58,173 bases of DNA from an uncultured Oscillibacter sp. (GCA_910583785.1 CAJTZK010000013.1:1-58173), one strand, 5' to 3'; positions 1-9,357 are shown, counted from the first letter of the stretch. Notes: a model not told the origin generated them from the letters alone. A program made the numbers and translations.

Positions 1-340
1 AGGCGGTTGCTCACCTCCACATTGGTACGGTGGTTAAAGAGGTTGAGCGATCCCGTACAGTAAAGCTCCAGGGCGGACGCTACCCGCCGGGCCTCCGGCT
101 CCGGCTGTTGGAGCAGTTCCTCGTACAAGTCCTGGAGAATGGGCATCCGCTCCGGGGCCGGGTCTGCCAGATAGGGGCGGTACACGTTCCGCACCGCCCG
201 GTCAATCACAGTCTTTTCCACCGGGGCCAGCCCGCCCCTGCCGCCCACAATCAGCTCGCACAGGGACAGAATGAAGTCACTTTTCAAAGACAGCGGATCT
301 TCATCGTCCGCATAGTCCGGGTTGATGTCCATATGATTGC
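1..340 (-). pseudogene. VirB4-like conjugation ATPase, internal fragment
   Basis: The reverse strand is open from the left window edge to about position 340. The translation (MDINPDYADD, PLSLKSDF, LCELIVGG, LYEELLQQPEP, YCTGSLNLFNH) matches the middle of VirB4/TraE-type ATPases that power conjugative pili in Tn1549/CTn-like elements. The ATG at 332 is an internal methionine, not a start: family members continue well upstream of it. The reading frame loses resemblance where a serine recombinase begins on the other strand. The N-terminal part is therefore missing and the rest runs off the window. It can be a decayed ICE remnant or one side of a chimeric junction. Family assignment is fairly secure; the exact breakpoint is not. 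Confidence 0.7.
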
Positions 341-376
341 TCCGCCTACACGCTTGGCAGGCAAAAGAGGCAGGGT

Positions 377-1336
377 GTGACTTGCAGCAATCATCACATC
401 TCCACAAAAGCTCTGCGGGCGTTGATTTTAGAAACCATCAAGGTCACCAGCACCTACGCCATCTCCAATGAGGCCGAGTTCATTCAAAAGGTCCGGGCAG
501 CGTCCGAGGTTCAGCAAGCGCAGGCGGCAAAAGACCTAAAGCGTAAGCTGAACAAGGACAAGCGGCGCTTTGACGAACTGGACACCATCATCAAGAAGCT
601 ATACGAATCCTATGCGGTGAGCCGCATTGGAGAGGAACGCTTTGACACCCTTCTTGCCGGATACGAACAGGAGCAGGTGACGCTCCGGCAGTCCATCGCG
701 GAAGGTGAATCCGCGTTGGGCGACTTTGAGCAGGACACCGCCAATGTAGAACATTTTCCTGACCTTGCGAGGAAGTACACCAATTTTTCAGAGCTGACTG
801 CGCCGATGATTAACGAGTTCCTTGAGAAGATCGTTGTCCACGCCCCGGACAAGTCCACGGGTGACCGGGTGCAGGAGGTGGACATTTATCTGAAGTTCAT
901 CGGCAAGTTTGATGCCCCCATGCCGGAACCTACCCCGGAGGAAATTGCGGAGCAGGAACGATTGCAGAAGGAGCGTATCCGCAGCCGGGATAGGTATCGG
1001 CGGTTAAAAGCGGGAGAAAACATGAGTCCTCCGTTTGAGAGAATCTGTGGGCAGTGCGGGAAAACCTTCATGGCGGGTATTCCGAACGCCAAATTCTGTC
1101 ATCCTAACTGTCGGGCTAAATTTTACTGCCGCCAAGCGGCGGAAGGCAGGCGGCGTGATTGCACCTGCGCGAATTGTGGGAAGGTATTCTCGACCACGAG
1201 AATGGATGTCAAATACTGCTCTGACGATTGCAGGATGGAAGCCAAGCGAAGAATGCAACGGGAACGTAATGCTACAAAGAGAGTGACAAGTTCCGCAGAG
1301 GTAGGTACAAAGCCCACAACGGCGGCAAGCATTTGA
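377..1336 (+). pseudogene. Large serine recombinase, C-terminal part only (DUF4368-type) with zinc-ribbon tail
   Basis: The frame begins CSNHHIS, resembling the end of the recombinase zinc-ribbon, then follows the helical coiled-coil and DUF4368-like tail (LKRKLNKDKRRFDELD, YTNFSELTAPMINEFLEKIV, EVDIYLKFIGKFD) of large serine integrases of Tn4451/Tn1549-like elements. The catalytic resolvase domain with its serine is absent, so this cannot be an active enzyme. The last 100 residues carry two extra zinc-ribbon units (CGQCGKTF...FCHPNC and CANCGKVF...YCSDDC), which is unusual for the family. The GTG at 377 is only where an open frame happens to begin. It is joined head-to-head with the VirB4 fragment. 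Confidence 0.75.
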
Positions 1337-1346
1337 CAAATCATGG

Positions 1347-1379
1347 AGCGGCCCGTGAATGTTGCGGACCGCTCTTTTC
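1347..1379 (+). terminator. Rho-independent terminator after the recombinase fragment
   Basis: GAGCGG and CCGCTC arms enclose a loop and are followed by TTTT, directly after the recombinase stop codon. Confidence 0.6.
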
Positions 1380-1403
1380 CATCACAAAGGAGGTTGAAAA
1401 TCC

Positions 1404-1692
1404 ATGTGGAATTGCGATTGGGAGTACCAGAACCAGGATATTATGAAGAAAAATTATGACAGGCAGCTCAGTGGTCAATATAAGCCTGTGACCCCTATCC
1501 GCAAAATTATCTGTGAGGGCTGCGGGTGCGTTTTCTACACGCGCATCTGGTCCCAAAAATACTGCTATTACAAGAAATGCGGCAATATCGGTCATCGGAA
1601 GCAATTAAGGCAGCGGCGTTTAGCGGAGCCTCCCCGCACCCAAGTCTGTAAGATGTGCGGGAAGGTGTTCACGCCTAAAAGGTCGGACGCGC
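1404..1692 (+). pseudogene. Small zinc-ribbon protein, truncated
   Basis: An AAGGAGG site precedes the ATG at 1404. The protein has cysteine pairs (CEGCGCVF, KYCYYKKCG, CKMCGKVF) like the zinc-ribbon tail of the recombinase just upstream, so the two are probably functional partners or duplicates of one module. The recognisable sequence stops at about 1690 (FTPKRSDALY), exactly where a second zinc-ribbon half would be expected to supply its next cysteine. From there the DNA is the reverse strand of a truncated parM, and the frame runs on meaninglessly to 1808. Function unknown; possibly a DNA-binding accessory protein of the recombinase. Confidence 0.5.
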
Positions 1693-1693
1693 T

Positions 1694-2200
1694 CTACGTA
1701 CCGTTGCCGATGCCGGCCAGCATATTCACCCCATGGAAGTCCCGCAGATGGTCAGCAGCGGCGGCAAAGCCCTGGGGGAAAATATCCGCCCCAACGAAAT
1801 CAACGTGATAGTCCACGCCTCGGAATGTGAAGTCCGCGCTGTCCTTTTGCAGTAGATATTTTTTGAAAGCGTCCTTCTGCTCACTGACCCAGGTGAGGGG
1901 CAGGCCCGCCGCCAGATGGACACGGGCTGAAATCTGTTTGCGGATGTTCAGCTCCCGCCCAATAGCAGCGAGAGTCAGAATGTAGTAGTCACTGTCAGCC
2001 ATCTTGTCGGCAGTGAATTCCTTGTGTTCCTCTCCGATCAGATAGTAGCGTCCCTCATAGACCAGCAGATTGCTCTTGAAGGTCGGTTCCTTGTCGAAGG
2101 AGGCCACGCCGGTTTTAAAACAGCAGTTGGCAGTTTTGATGTTGCCATAGCCATGGTCAATGCCGATGATGATCGGCGTATTGTGATTCAAGATGTTCAT
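1694..2200 (-). pseudogene. ParM/StbA-like actin homologue, N-terminal half
   Basis: Starts at ATG 2200 behind AAAGGAA; the longer frame to 2251 has no ribosome site. The translation shows the actin-fold phosphate-1 loop (IIIGIDHGYGNIKTA) and the PxxW segment (LAAGLPLTWVSEQK). ParM-like filaments segregate plasmids and ICEs of the Tn1549 type. The frame ends right after GIGNGT, which is the phosphate-2 loop region at about the middle of a normal ParM of roughly 300 residues, so the C-terminal half is lost. The break falls on the palindromic GTAC at about 1699, joining it head-to-head to the zinc-ribbon gene. Confidence 0.75.
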
Positions 2201-2229
2201 AAAATTCCTTTCTGCTGTATAACAGCAAA

Positions 2230-2249
2230 GGGCGGTCCGCAGACCGCCC
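2230..2249 (-). promoter_or_regulatory. Hairpin in the parM leader
   Basis: Perfect 8-bp arms GGGCGGTC/GACCGCCC with a 4-nt loop lie 30 nt upstream of the parM start. It may be a leader structure or a weak terminator of an upstream gene. Confidence 0.4.
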
Positions 2250-2302
2250 AACCTAAAATATTTCTTCTTGTAACCATTATACTTAGTTATGTGAATTAAG
2301 AA

Positions 2303-2338
2303 GGGGCCCGCTGCGACATTTTTGGCGGGTCTCTTTTT
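2303..2338 (+). terminator. Terminator-like hairpin at the right end of the ICE remnant
   Basis: GGCCCGC pairs with GCGGGTC and is followed by six T. No forward gene ends here, so it may mark the old boundary of the element. The rest of 2250-2455 shows nothing recognisable. Confidence 0.45.
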
Positions 2339-2455
2339 TCATTTCAACGGGTTCCGTCAGGTGCCCCAAACTCCCGGAAAACCAGGGGAATCACCGACGG
2401 AAATGTCAAGAAAACGCCCATTGGAAAATAGGGTTTTCCCTCTCGAAATACAGAC

Positions 2456-2484
2456 TTGATTTTCCTGGAGTTTTCATTTAGAAT
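2456..2484 (+). promoter_or_regulatory. Sigma-A promoter of the signalling operon
   Basis: TTGATT and TAGAAT are separated by exactly 17 nt, 52 nt upstream of the receiver gene start. Confidence 0.7.
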
Positions 2485-2536
2485 GAGCCCTATGGGGTTA
2501 TGAAACCGCCCAGCAACAAGACAGGGAGGCTATCAC

Positions 2537-2899
2537 ATGAAAAAGCGTATCTTAGTCGTGGACGACGACGGAATGAATCTGACAAGGACAAAAATCATCC
2601 TCGGAAAGGATTACGACGTCCTTTTGGCAAATTCAGGAGTAGAGGCGCTGGTCAAGCTGAAGAGCGAGCAGGTGGACATGGTCCTTTTGGACATCGACAT
2701 GCCCGAGATGAACGGCATCGAGACCTTCGAGCGCATGAAAGGCTTTGCCTCCGGGATCCCCGTCATCTTTTTAACGGCGTCAGGCCTGGAAGAGGACGTC
2801 CAAAACGCCATCAAACTGGGCGCGGTGAACTACCTGAAAAAGCCCTTCCGTCCCCAGGAACTGCTCAAACGGGTCACCCAGGAGTTTGAGCAGGCATGA
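2537..2899 (+). CDS. Single-domain response regulator (CheY-like receiver)
   Basis: A 120-residue protein that is only a receiver domain. Acidic pocket D9-D10-D11, phospho-acceptor D52 in LLDIDMP, switch T80 and lysine K102 in LKKPF are all present, so it should accept phosphate. It has no output domain. GGGAGG precedes the ATG. Its stop codon overlaps the start of the next gene (ATGA), indicating translational coupling to the hybrid kinase. The likely role is phosphate shuttle or allosteric partner for the two kinases downstream rather than transcription factor. Confidence 0.9.
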   Translation: MKKRILVVDDDGMNLTRTKIILGKDYDVLLANSGVEALVKLKSEQVDMVLLDIDMPEMNGIETFERMKGFASGIPVIFLTASGLEEDVQNAIKLGAVNYLKKPFRPQELLKRVTQEFEQA

Positions 2900-5448
2900 G
2901 GGCAGAAGAACAAACAAGCAGGCACCTTCTGCTGGCCGTCATTGTGACCGTGTTCAGTGGAACGCTGAGCCTGATTACCATGGCCCTGGCGTGGGAGCTC
3001 TGGATGGTCCCGCTGACAGGGGCGGGCTGCCTGTGCATATGGCTCCTGCACATTGCCCGGGCGGGTTCGGACACGGCGTATGAAAACCTGTGTACCGGGC
3101 TGCTGCTGATAGAATTTTTCTTTTTTGGCGTGCACGAAACCATCCTGTTTGATATCCCCGCCGTAACCTGCATCCTGGTTCTCGCGCTCTTTATGCTGAA
3201 CAAAAAGTGGATCATGCACGCCATTGAAGCCCTGTTCCTGCTGGAACTGCTATATCACGGCCTGATCCTCCATACCATCTCCCGGCAAATGGGGCGCCAG
3301 GACCTATTCCGCTTGGTCCTCGGCGTCATCGTGGCTTTTAGCGCAGCGGCCCTGGCCAGATACTGGATCAACCGGCGGAATGCGCAGCAGGTGCGGTATA
3401 AGCGCGTATTCGCAGAGCTGGAGACGGCGGGAAAGCAGAACGCCGTCTTCCTCTCGAACGTATCCCACGAGCTCCGCACGCCCATTAACATGGTAATCGG
3501 CATCAGCGAGGTGGCGCTCGGGAAGGAACTTTCCCCGGATATCCGGGCGGACATGACCTCCATAAAAATGGCGGGAAAGCGCCTGTCCAACCAGATCAAC
3601 AACATGCTGGACTATACGGAGATCGTGGAGGGCACGCTGTCCCCTGCCAAGAAAGAGTACATGATCACCTCCGTGCTGAACGACGTGATCACCATGACCG
3701 CCCTGCAAAGCAACCGCCAGCATCTGGAGCTGGTGTTTGACATTGATCCCAAAATTCCGGCATCCTTGATCGGGGACGCGGAGAAAATCTCCCATGTGCT
3801 CAAAATCTTGGTGGAAAACTCCATTAAGTTTACGGAGGAGGGCGGCATAAACGTCCGCATCCGGCACCGCCGGGAGAATTACGGCATCAACCTGATTGTG
3901 GACATCCGAGACACCGGGATCGGCATGACGGACTCCCAGCTGACGCAGATGTACAACGTCTTTTACCAGGCGGACTCCGGAAGCAACCGCCTCGCGGGGG
4001 GGCTTGGGCTTGGGCTCCCCATCGCCCAGGGGCTCCTGACCGCCATGGGCGGCTTCATTCATTTTAACAGCAACGGGCAGGGGGGCTTGTCCGCCCACAT
4101 TGTCATCCCCCAGGGCGTCGTGGATGAGCGGCCCTGCATCATGCTCAACCACCCGGACCGGCTCTGCATCGCGTGCTATTTCAGGCCGGAGAGGTACAGC
4201 TGCGACGAGGTCCGGGAGTACTACGACGGGCTGATCCTGAACCTGGTGGAAGGACTCGGCATCCGGGGGTACCAAACGCACAATTTCGAGGGCCTTCTCA
4301 AGCTGCAGCGCAGCTATGAGCTGACCCACATCTTCATTGCACAGTCGGAATATGAGGAGAATCCGGAGTATTACGAACAGCTGTCGGATACCCTCCGGAT
4401 CGTGGTCATCGCGGATAAGGAGTACTCCCTCCCCAGCGGGAGCAAGCTTCTGATTATACATAAGCCCTTCTCCGCCCTCTCCGTTGCAAACCTCCTGAAC
4501 GGGGAAACCGGCGAACGCGGGTTCGCGGAGGACCAGGCCGCGGGACGGAAGCCCTTTACCTGCGTGGGCGTCCGGGCCCTGGCGGTGGATGACGAGGAGA
4601 TGAACCTCGTGGTCGCCAAAGGCGTCCTGGGAAGCTATGGCATCGAGGTGGACACCTGCCTGAGCGGACGGGAGGCGGTGGTCCAGTGTGCCAGCGTCCC
4701 CTATGACATCATTTTCCTGGATCACATGATGCCCGGATTTGACGGCGTGGAGACGCTGAAAAAAATACGGGAAATCCAAAACGGCGCCTATCAGGACCTG
4801 CCGATTATTGCACTGACCGCCAATACGGTCAGCGGCGCCCGGGAGATGTTCCGCAGCGAGGGATTCACGGAATTTGTCCCAAAGCCCATTGAGCGCACCG
4901 TTCTGGAGCGGGTGCTGCGGAAGGTGCTTCCCAAGAGCAGCATCCGATACAGCGCCAAGCCCCCGGCAGCGGACCTGTCCGCCAAAATACCCAAGCGCGC
5001 CCTGGAGATCGTGCCGGAACCTTGGCCCGTCCCGGCGGGCATCATGCAGCTCCCGGAGGAACCCCCTATGCCGGAACCCGAGGCCGCTCCCCCGCCGATT
5101 CCCTACGACCTGCTCGCCCAGGCGGGCATCAACGGGGAACTGGGGCTGGACTACTGCGCCGGGGACGAGGACTTTTACCGGGAAATGCTGCGGATATTCT
5201 GCACCCAGAGCGGGGAGAAACGGGCGGAGATCGTCTCCTTGTTCGAATGCGCCAACTGGCCGGACTATGCCATCAAGGTCCACGCGCTGAAAAGCACGGC
5301 GCTGACCATCGGCGCGGAGGCCCTTTCCGCCCAGGCGAAGGAACTGGAACTGGCGGGAAAACGGGGCGACGCGGACTTCATTCTGGCACACCACTCCGCG
5401 CTGCTGAACGCGTATGACAAGCTCTGCGCGCGCATTGCCGGAATCTAG
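2896..5448 (+). CDS. Membrane hybrid histidine kinase with receiver and HPt domains
   Basis: 850 residues. Residues 10-160 hold about five or six hydrophobic segments and no recognisable extracellular sensor domain, so sensing may happen in the membrane. Then come HisKA with H191 (SHELRTP), an HATPase domain with N-box (VENSIKF) and G-boxes (DTGIGM, GLGLGLP), a degenerate receiver-like linker, a true receiver with D609 (FLDHMMPG) and a C-terminal HPt domain with H796 (KVHALKS). A complete four-step phosphorelay is thus in one chain. It overlaps the lone receiver by 4 nt and is followed 52 nt later by a second kinase lacking HPt, which suggests that this HPt serves both. Confidence 0.9.
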   Translation: MRAEEQTSRHLLLAVIVTVFSGTLSLITMALAWELWMVPLTGAGCLCIWLLHIARAGSDTAYENLCTGLLLIEFFFFGVHETILFDIPAVTCILVLALFMLNKKWIMHAIEALFLLELLYHGLILHTISRQMGRQDLFRLVLGVIVAFSAAALARYWINRRNAQQVRYKRVFAELETAGKQNAVFLSNVSHELRTPINMVIGISEVALGKELSPDIRADMTSIKMAGKRLSNQINNMLDYTEIVEGTLSPAKKEYMITSVLNDVITMTALQSNRQHLELVFDIDPKIPASLIGDAEKISHVLKILVENSIKFTEEGGINVRIRHRRENYGINLIVDIRDTGIGMTDSQLTQMYNVFYQADSGSNRLAGGLGLGLPIAQGLLTAMGGFIHFNSNGQGGLSAHIVIPQGVVDERPCIMLNHPDRLCIACYFRPERYSCDEVREYYDGLILNLVEGLGIRGYQTHNFEGLLKLQRSYELTHIFIAQSEYEENPEYYEQLSDTLRIVVIADKEYSLPSGSKLLIIHKPFSALSVANLLNGETGERGFAEDQAAGRKPFTCVGVRALAVDDEEMNLVVAKGVLGSYGIEVDTCLSGREAVVQCASVPYDIIFLDHMMPGFDGVETLKKIREIQNGAYQDLPIIALTANTVSGAREMFRSEGFTEFVPKPIERTVLERVLRKVLPKSSIRYSAKPPAADLSAKIPKRALEIVPEPWPVPAGIMQLPEEPPMPEPEAAPPPIPYDLLAQAGINGELGLDYCAGDEDFYREMLRIFCTQSGEKRAEIVSLFECANWPDYAIKVHALKSTALTIGAEALSAQAKELELAGKRGDADFILAHHSALLNAYDKLCARIAGI

Positions 5449-5500
5449 CGCTTCCGGCGCTCTTTCCAAAAATACCACATTCTGAGGGGTCGGGGACTTC

Positions 5501-8200
5501 GTGATAAAAAAATGGTTTGAGATCGTCAGCGATCACAGGATCAGCCTGCGCGAGCGGATGTTCCGCATCGTGACGGGCGTCTGCATGATCGCCATAACGT
5601 TTACGCTGCCCATGGGCAGAAGCATTTGGAACATTCTGATCATGGTGGCAAGTCTTGTCCTCATGGCGGTGATCGTCAAGGCCAGCATCCGGAGAAAGCG
5701 TGTCCAAACGGGCGCCACGGTCATTGCCGTGCTGCTGCTCTCGCTGTTCCCCATCACATTCTTTTCCGCAGGCGGATTTTACAGCGGCGTGCCGGAGTGG
5801 TTCGTGCTCTGCTTCATTTACGTCTGCATCACCCTGCAAGGAAGGCGGAGGACCGTGTTCTTCGGGCTGTGCACCGTGGAAACCATGCTCTGCTATGGGA
5901 CCGCCTTTTACTTCCCGGAAATCGCCGCGCCAAGCTCCTCCCATAACGCCCTGTTTGATTCCGCCTTTTCCATGATTATGGTCGGACTGCTCACCAGCAT
6001 CCTGCTCATGTTCCTGAACAAGATGTACGAGGAGGAAAACGCCCTCTCCCAGCGGCAGAAAAAGGAGATCGAGGAGCTGAACCGGGCGGAGAACCACTTC
6101 TTTTCCAGCATGAGCCACGAGATCCGCACGCCCATTAACACCATCATCGGCCTGAATGAAATCATCCTCCGGGAGGATATATCGGAAGAGGTGGCGGAAA
6201 ACGCCCGGAACATCCAGGGGGCCAGCAAGATGCTGCTCTCGCTGATCAACGACATCCTGGACATCTCCAAGATCAAATCCGGAAAGATGGAGATCGTCAA
6301 CGTCTCCTATGAAACTGGCGCCCTCTTTTCGGAGATCGTCAATATGATCTGGATCAAGGCAAAGGAAAAGGGCCTGGAGTTCAAGCTCCAGGTGGATTCC
6401 TCCATCCCCAGCATGCTCTGCGGAGACGAGGTCCGCATCAAGCAGATTCTCATTAACCTGCTGAACAACGCGGTTAAATACACCAGCGAGGGCTCCGTCA
6501 CCCTCTCCGTCCGGTGCGAACGCCAGACGGTCAACCGGGTACGCGTCTGGTACTCCGTGGAAGATACTGGCCAGGGCGTCAAGAAGGAAAACATTCCCTA
6601 CATTTTCAACGCCTTCCGGCGGGTGGACGAGGAGCGGAACCGATACATTGAAGGCACAGGCCTGGGGCTGAGCATCGTCCAGCAGCTGGTGAACCTGATG
6701 GGCGGCGAAATCAGCGTCAACAGCGTCTATACCAAGGGCTCAAAGTTCATCGTCATGCTGGACCAGGACATCGTCGATGAGCGGGAACTGGGAACGTTTA
6801 CCCTGGCCTCCCGGGCGAGGGCCCACGAGGGGGAGCCCTACCGCCAGAGCTTCGAGGCCCCGGAGGCCCACATTCTCGTGGTGGACGACAACGACATGAA
6901 CCTGATGGTGGTAACCAAGCTGCTCGCGGATACAAAAATCCAGATCGACACGGCCTCCAGCGGCGCGGAGTGCCTGCGGCTGACCCAGAGCCACCACTAC
7001 GACTGCATCCTCATGGACCACATGATGCCGGAGATGGACGGAATCCAGTGCCTCCACGCCCTGCGGATGCAGCCGGCGGGGCTGTGCCAGGATGCGCCCG
7101 TGGTGGCCCTGACCGCCAATGCGGGCAGCGACAACCAGCTCCTCTACCGGAAGGAAGGGTTCAGCGGTTACCTGGCCAAGCCAGTCAGCGGCGCGCTTCT
7201 GGAAGCCGCCGTGCTGAGCATCCTCCCCAAGGGACTGGTCCAGCGGAATGAAGAGGCCCGGCAGGCGGAGATCGAAAAAGATATCCTGATCTTTGAGCAG
7301 GCCCAGCGGCGCTCCATCCTGGTTACAACCGACAGCGTGTGCGACCTTCCGGCGTCCCTGCGGCGGAACTTCAACATTTCCGTGTGCCCTTATTACGTCT
7401 GTACGGAGGAGGGCCGTTTCCTGGATGGGCAGGAGATGTATCCGGATGAACTGCTGATGCACATTGCCGGGGGACGGAAGGGCTCCTCCCAGCCGCCCGA
7501 GGTAGAGGACTACGAGCGGTTCTTTGCCGAGAAGCTCACCGAGGCCCAGAACATCATCCACATTACCATGGCAAAGCATGTCAGCGAGGGGTACCAGAAC
7601 GCCCTTGAGGCGGCGAAATCCTTTGAAAACGTCACGGTCATTGATTCCGGCCACCTCTCCAGCAGCATGGGGCTGGCGGTGCTGTGCGCCGCCTATATGG
7701 CGGAGCACCACGCCGCGAAGGCGGAGATCGTGGAAGCGGTGAAACGGATGGAACACTTTATCTCCTCCGCTTTCATCATAAACAGCACCCATATGATGTG
7801 CCAGTCCGGGCGGATCTCGAAGAAGATTCAAATCCTCTGCGACGCCCTGCTGCTGCATCCCGTCCTGGAGCTGAAGAAGAGCCGGATGGTAGTCGGGCGC
7901 ATGGAACTGGGCAGCTTTTCCCAAGCGTCGAAACGCTACATCCGCCAGACGCTTCAGGATACCCGGAACATTGACCGGCGTATTTTGTTCATCACATACT
8001 CCGGAATGGAGGAGAAACAGCTCCAGCACATCCAGAGCCTGGTACAGCAATACTGCCCCTTTGAACGGGTCTACCTGCAAAAGGCCTCTTCCGCCATCGC
8101 CAGCAACTGCGGCCCGGGTTCCTTCGGCCTGCTGTTTTTGAGAAGGGACGACGCGGCGGTTCCTTTTTTCGAAACGCCTGACTGGAATGGGGCGGCCTGA
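5501..8200 (+). CDS. Hybrid histidine kinase fused to a C-terminal DegV domain
   Basis: 899 residues from GTG 5501 (GGGGTCGGGG upstream). Residues 20-175 form about six membrane segments. HisKA has H206 (SHEIRTP), the ATPase domain has NLLNNAVKY and GTGLGLS, and the receiver has D506 (LMDHMMPE). From about residue 603 the chain becomes a full-length DegV/EDD domain (TTDSVCDLP, GSSQPPEVEDY, VIDSGHLSSSMG, CQSGRISKKI). DegV/FakB proteins bind fatty acids. The fusion suggests a kinase that reads or is controlled by a bound acyl chain; this is inference. The HPt domain that this chain lacks is supplied by the neighbouring kinase. DegV-kinase fusions are not part of the standard two-component catalogue I know. 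Confidence 0.88.
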   Translation: MIKKWFEIVSDHRISLRERMFRIVTGVCMIAITFTLPMGRSIWNILIMVASLVLMAVIVKASIRRKRVQTGATVIAVLLLSLFPITFFSAGGFYSGVPEWFVLCFIYVCITLQGRRRTVFFGLCTVETMLCYGTAFYFPEIAAPSSSHNALFDSAFSMIMVGLLTSILLMFLNKMYEEENALSQRQKKEIEELNRAENHFFSSMSHEIRTPINTIIGLNEIILREDISEEVAENARNIQGASKMLLSLINDILDISKIKSGKMEIVNVSYETGALFSEIVNMIWIKAKEKGLEFKLQVDSSIPSMLCGDEVRIKQILINLLNNAVKYTSEGSVTLSVRCERQTVNRVRVWYSVEDTGQGVKKENIPYIFNAFRRVDEERNRYIEGTGLGLSIVQQLVNLMGGEISVNSVYTKGSKFIVMLDQDIVDERELGTFTLASRARAHEGEPYRQSFEAPEAHILVVDDNDMNLMVVTKLLADTKIQIDTASSGAECLRLTQSHHYDCILMDHMMPEMDGIQCLHALRMQPAGLCQDAPVVALTANAGSDNQLLYRKEGFSGYLAKPVSGALLEAAVLSILPKGLVQRNEEARQAEIEKDILIFEQAQRRSILVTTDSVCDLPASLRRNFNISVCPYYVCTEEGRFLDGQEMYPDELLMHIAGGRKGSSQPPEVEDYERFFAEKLTEAQNIIHITMAKHVSEGYQNALEAAKSFENVTVIDSGHLSSSMGLAVLCAAYMAEHHAAKAEIVEAVKRMEHFISSAFIINSTHMMCQSGRISKKIQILCDALLLHPVLELKKSRMVVGRMELGSFSQASKRYIRQTLQDTRNIDRRILFITYSGMEEKQLQHIQSLVQQYCPFERVYLQKASSAIASNCGPGSFGLLFLRRDDAAVPFFETPDWNGAA

Positions 8201-8244
8201 CCTGCGGCTCCCTTCCGGAACCATAAAGATGAAACCGCTGTTGG

Positions 8245-8279
8245 AAGGCCGGGGATTGATAACAATCCCCGGCCTTTTT
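8245..8279 (+). terminator. Rho-independent terminator of the signalling operon
   Basis: AAGGCCGGGGATTG and its complement around a short loop, followed by a run of T, 45 nt after the kinase-DegV stop. Confidence 0.85.
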
Positions 8280-8385
8280 GTTCCATGTCCCGCCGGAAGC
8301 GGCGGCCTCCCCGCGCCGTCACTGTGAACAGCCTTGAAACAGCGCAAGCCAAAGCGGCGCCTACGGACACACCCTCAACCACCCG

Positions 8386-9357
8386 TTAAAAGGCCAAATC
8401 CATGTCCACGTCCCCCTGGATACCATCCACCCGCCCGGTGTGCGTGTACTGCCACAGGTCGAAATGGTAGTAGAAATCCGGCACGGCGTCATACTCCGCC
8501 AGCCACAGCTCATAGTCCGTCAGGTCCCGCAGGTCATAGCGCAGGTAGCCCTGGGTCTGGTTGAAATAAACCGCCGCCCGGTACCCCGCGTCCTCCATCC
8601 GCTTGCAGAAGGCGGCGGCGCATCGGGTCAGCATCTCCCCGTCCAGGCCGTCGGTACGGGCCTCATCCCCGGGAATGGACTCCCAGTCAAAGGCCACGGG
8701 AAAGGCCAGCTCCTGCCCGTCCAGGACCTCCAGGACATAGTCCGCTTCCTCTTCCGCCTCTTCGGGGGTGACGGCCTGGGAGAAGAAATAAACCCCCACC
8801 TCCAGCCCCGCGTCCAGCGCCCCTTGGAGGTTCTGCTTAAAGGTCTCGTCCAGGAACAGGCCGCCCTCGGTATAGCCCCGGTGGCCCAGGCGGAGGATGG
8901 CAAATTCGATGCCGTCCGCCGCCACTGACGGCCAGGCGATGTCCTTCTGGTGGGTGGACACATCAATGCCCGCCCTGCCCCTCCGGCCATGTTTCTCATA
9001 GGTCACCCGGCCCTTCTCGTCCAGGCCAAAGGCCTCCTGGTCATAGGGATTGAGGGGCATCCCCTCCAAGGGCGTCAGAACCATATCGCCGAACTGGAAC
9101 GTGACGGGCTCTTCCTCCGGAAGAGTGGAGGAATCTCCAGGTTCCCGGTATTCCCCCAGGACGAGGAACAGCGCCGTTCCAGCGGCGATCAGCGCCACAA
9201 TGGAGATGGCCAGGGACAGGATGCCCAGCCCGTTTCCCCCTGGCCGCCTCCGGGCCGGGGGCGGCGCCTGCCGCCTCCCTGTGGGCGGCAGCTCCCCATT
9301 TCCCGTCCGGGCCGCTTCCCGCTCGTTGATATCTAATCCAGACAAGCCGTCGCGCAT
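8386..9357 (-). CDS. Membrane-anchored GH25 muramidase (lysozyme)
   Basis: 323 residues from ATG 9357 (GGAGGGAAAG upstream); longer upstream frame lacks a ribosome site. Residues 1-43 are cytoplasmic and proline/arginine-rich, 44-68 a single membrane span, and 129-323 a glycosyl hydrolase 25 domain. D132 in GIDVSTHQ and D224/E226 in FDWES are the expected catalytic acids of GH25, which cuts the MurNAc-GlcNAc bond of peptidoglycan. A linker separates span and enzyme. The type II orientation places the enzyme outside. It is a single-gene unit, convergent with the signalling operon. Likely role: cell wall remodelling. Confidence 0.9.
   Translation of the reverse strand: MRDGLSGLDINEREAARTGNGELPPTGRRQAPPPARRRPGGNGLGILSLAISIVALIAAGTALFLVLGEYREPGDSSTLPEEEPVTFQFGDMVLTPLEGMPLNPYDQEAFGLDEKGRVTYEKHGRRGRAGIDVSTHQKDIAWPSVAADGIEFAILRLGHRGYTEGGLFLDETFKQNLQGALDAGLEVGVYFFSQAVTPEEAEEEADYVLEVLDGQELAFPVAFDWESIPGDEARTDGLDGEMLTRCAAAFCKRMEDAGYRAAVYFNQTQGYLRYDLRDLTDYELWLAEYDAVPDFYYHFDLWQYTHTGRVDGIQGDVDMDLAF

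Noticed and set aside
3304..8347. Long reverse open frames (724 and 535 residues) opposite the two hybrid kinases
   Set aside because: No family motifs, and the forward strand encodes complete kinases.
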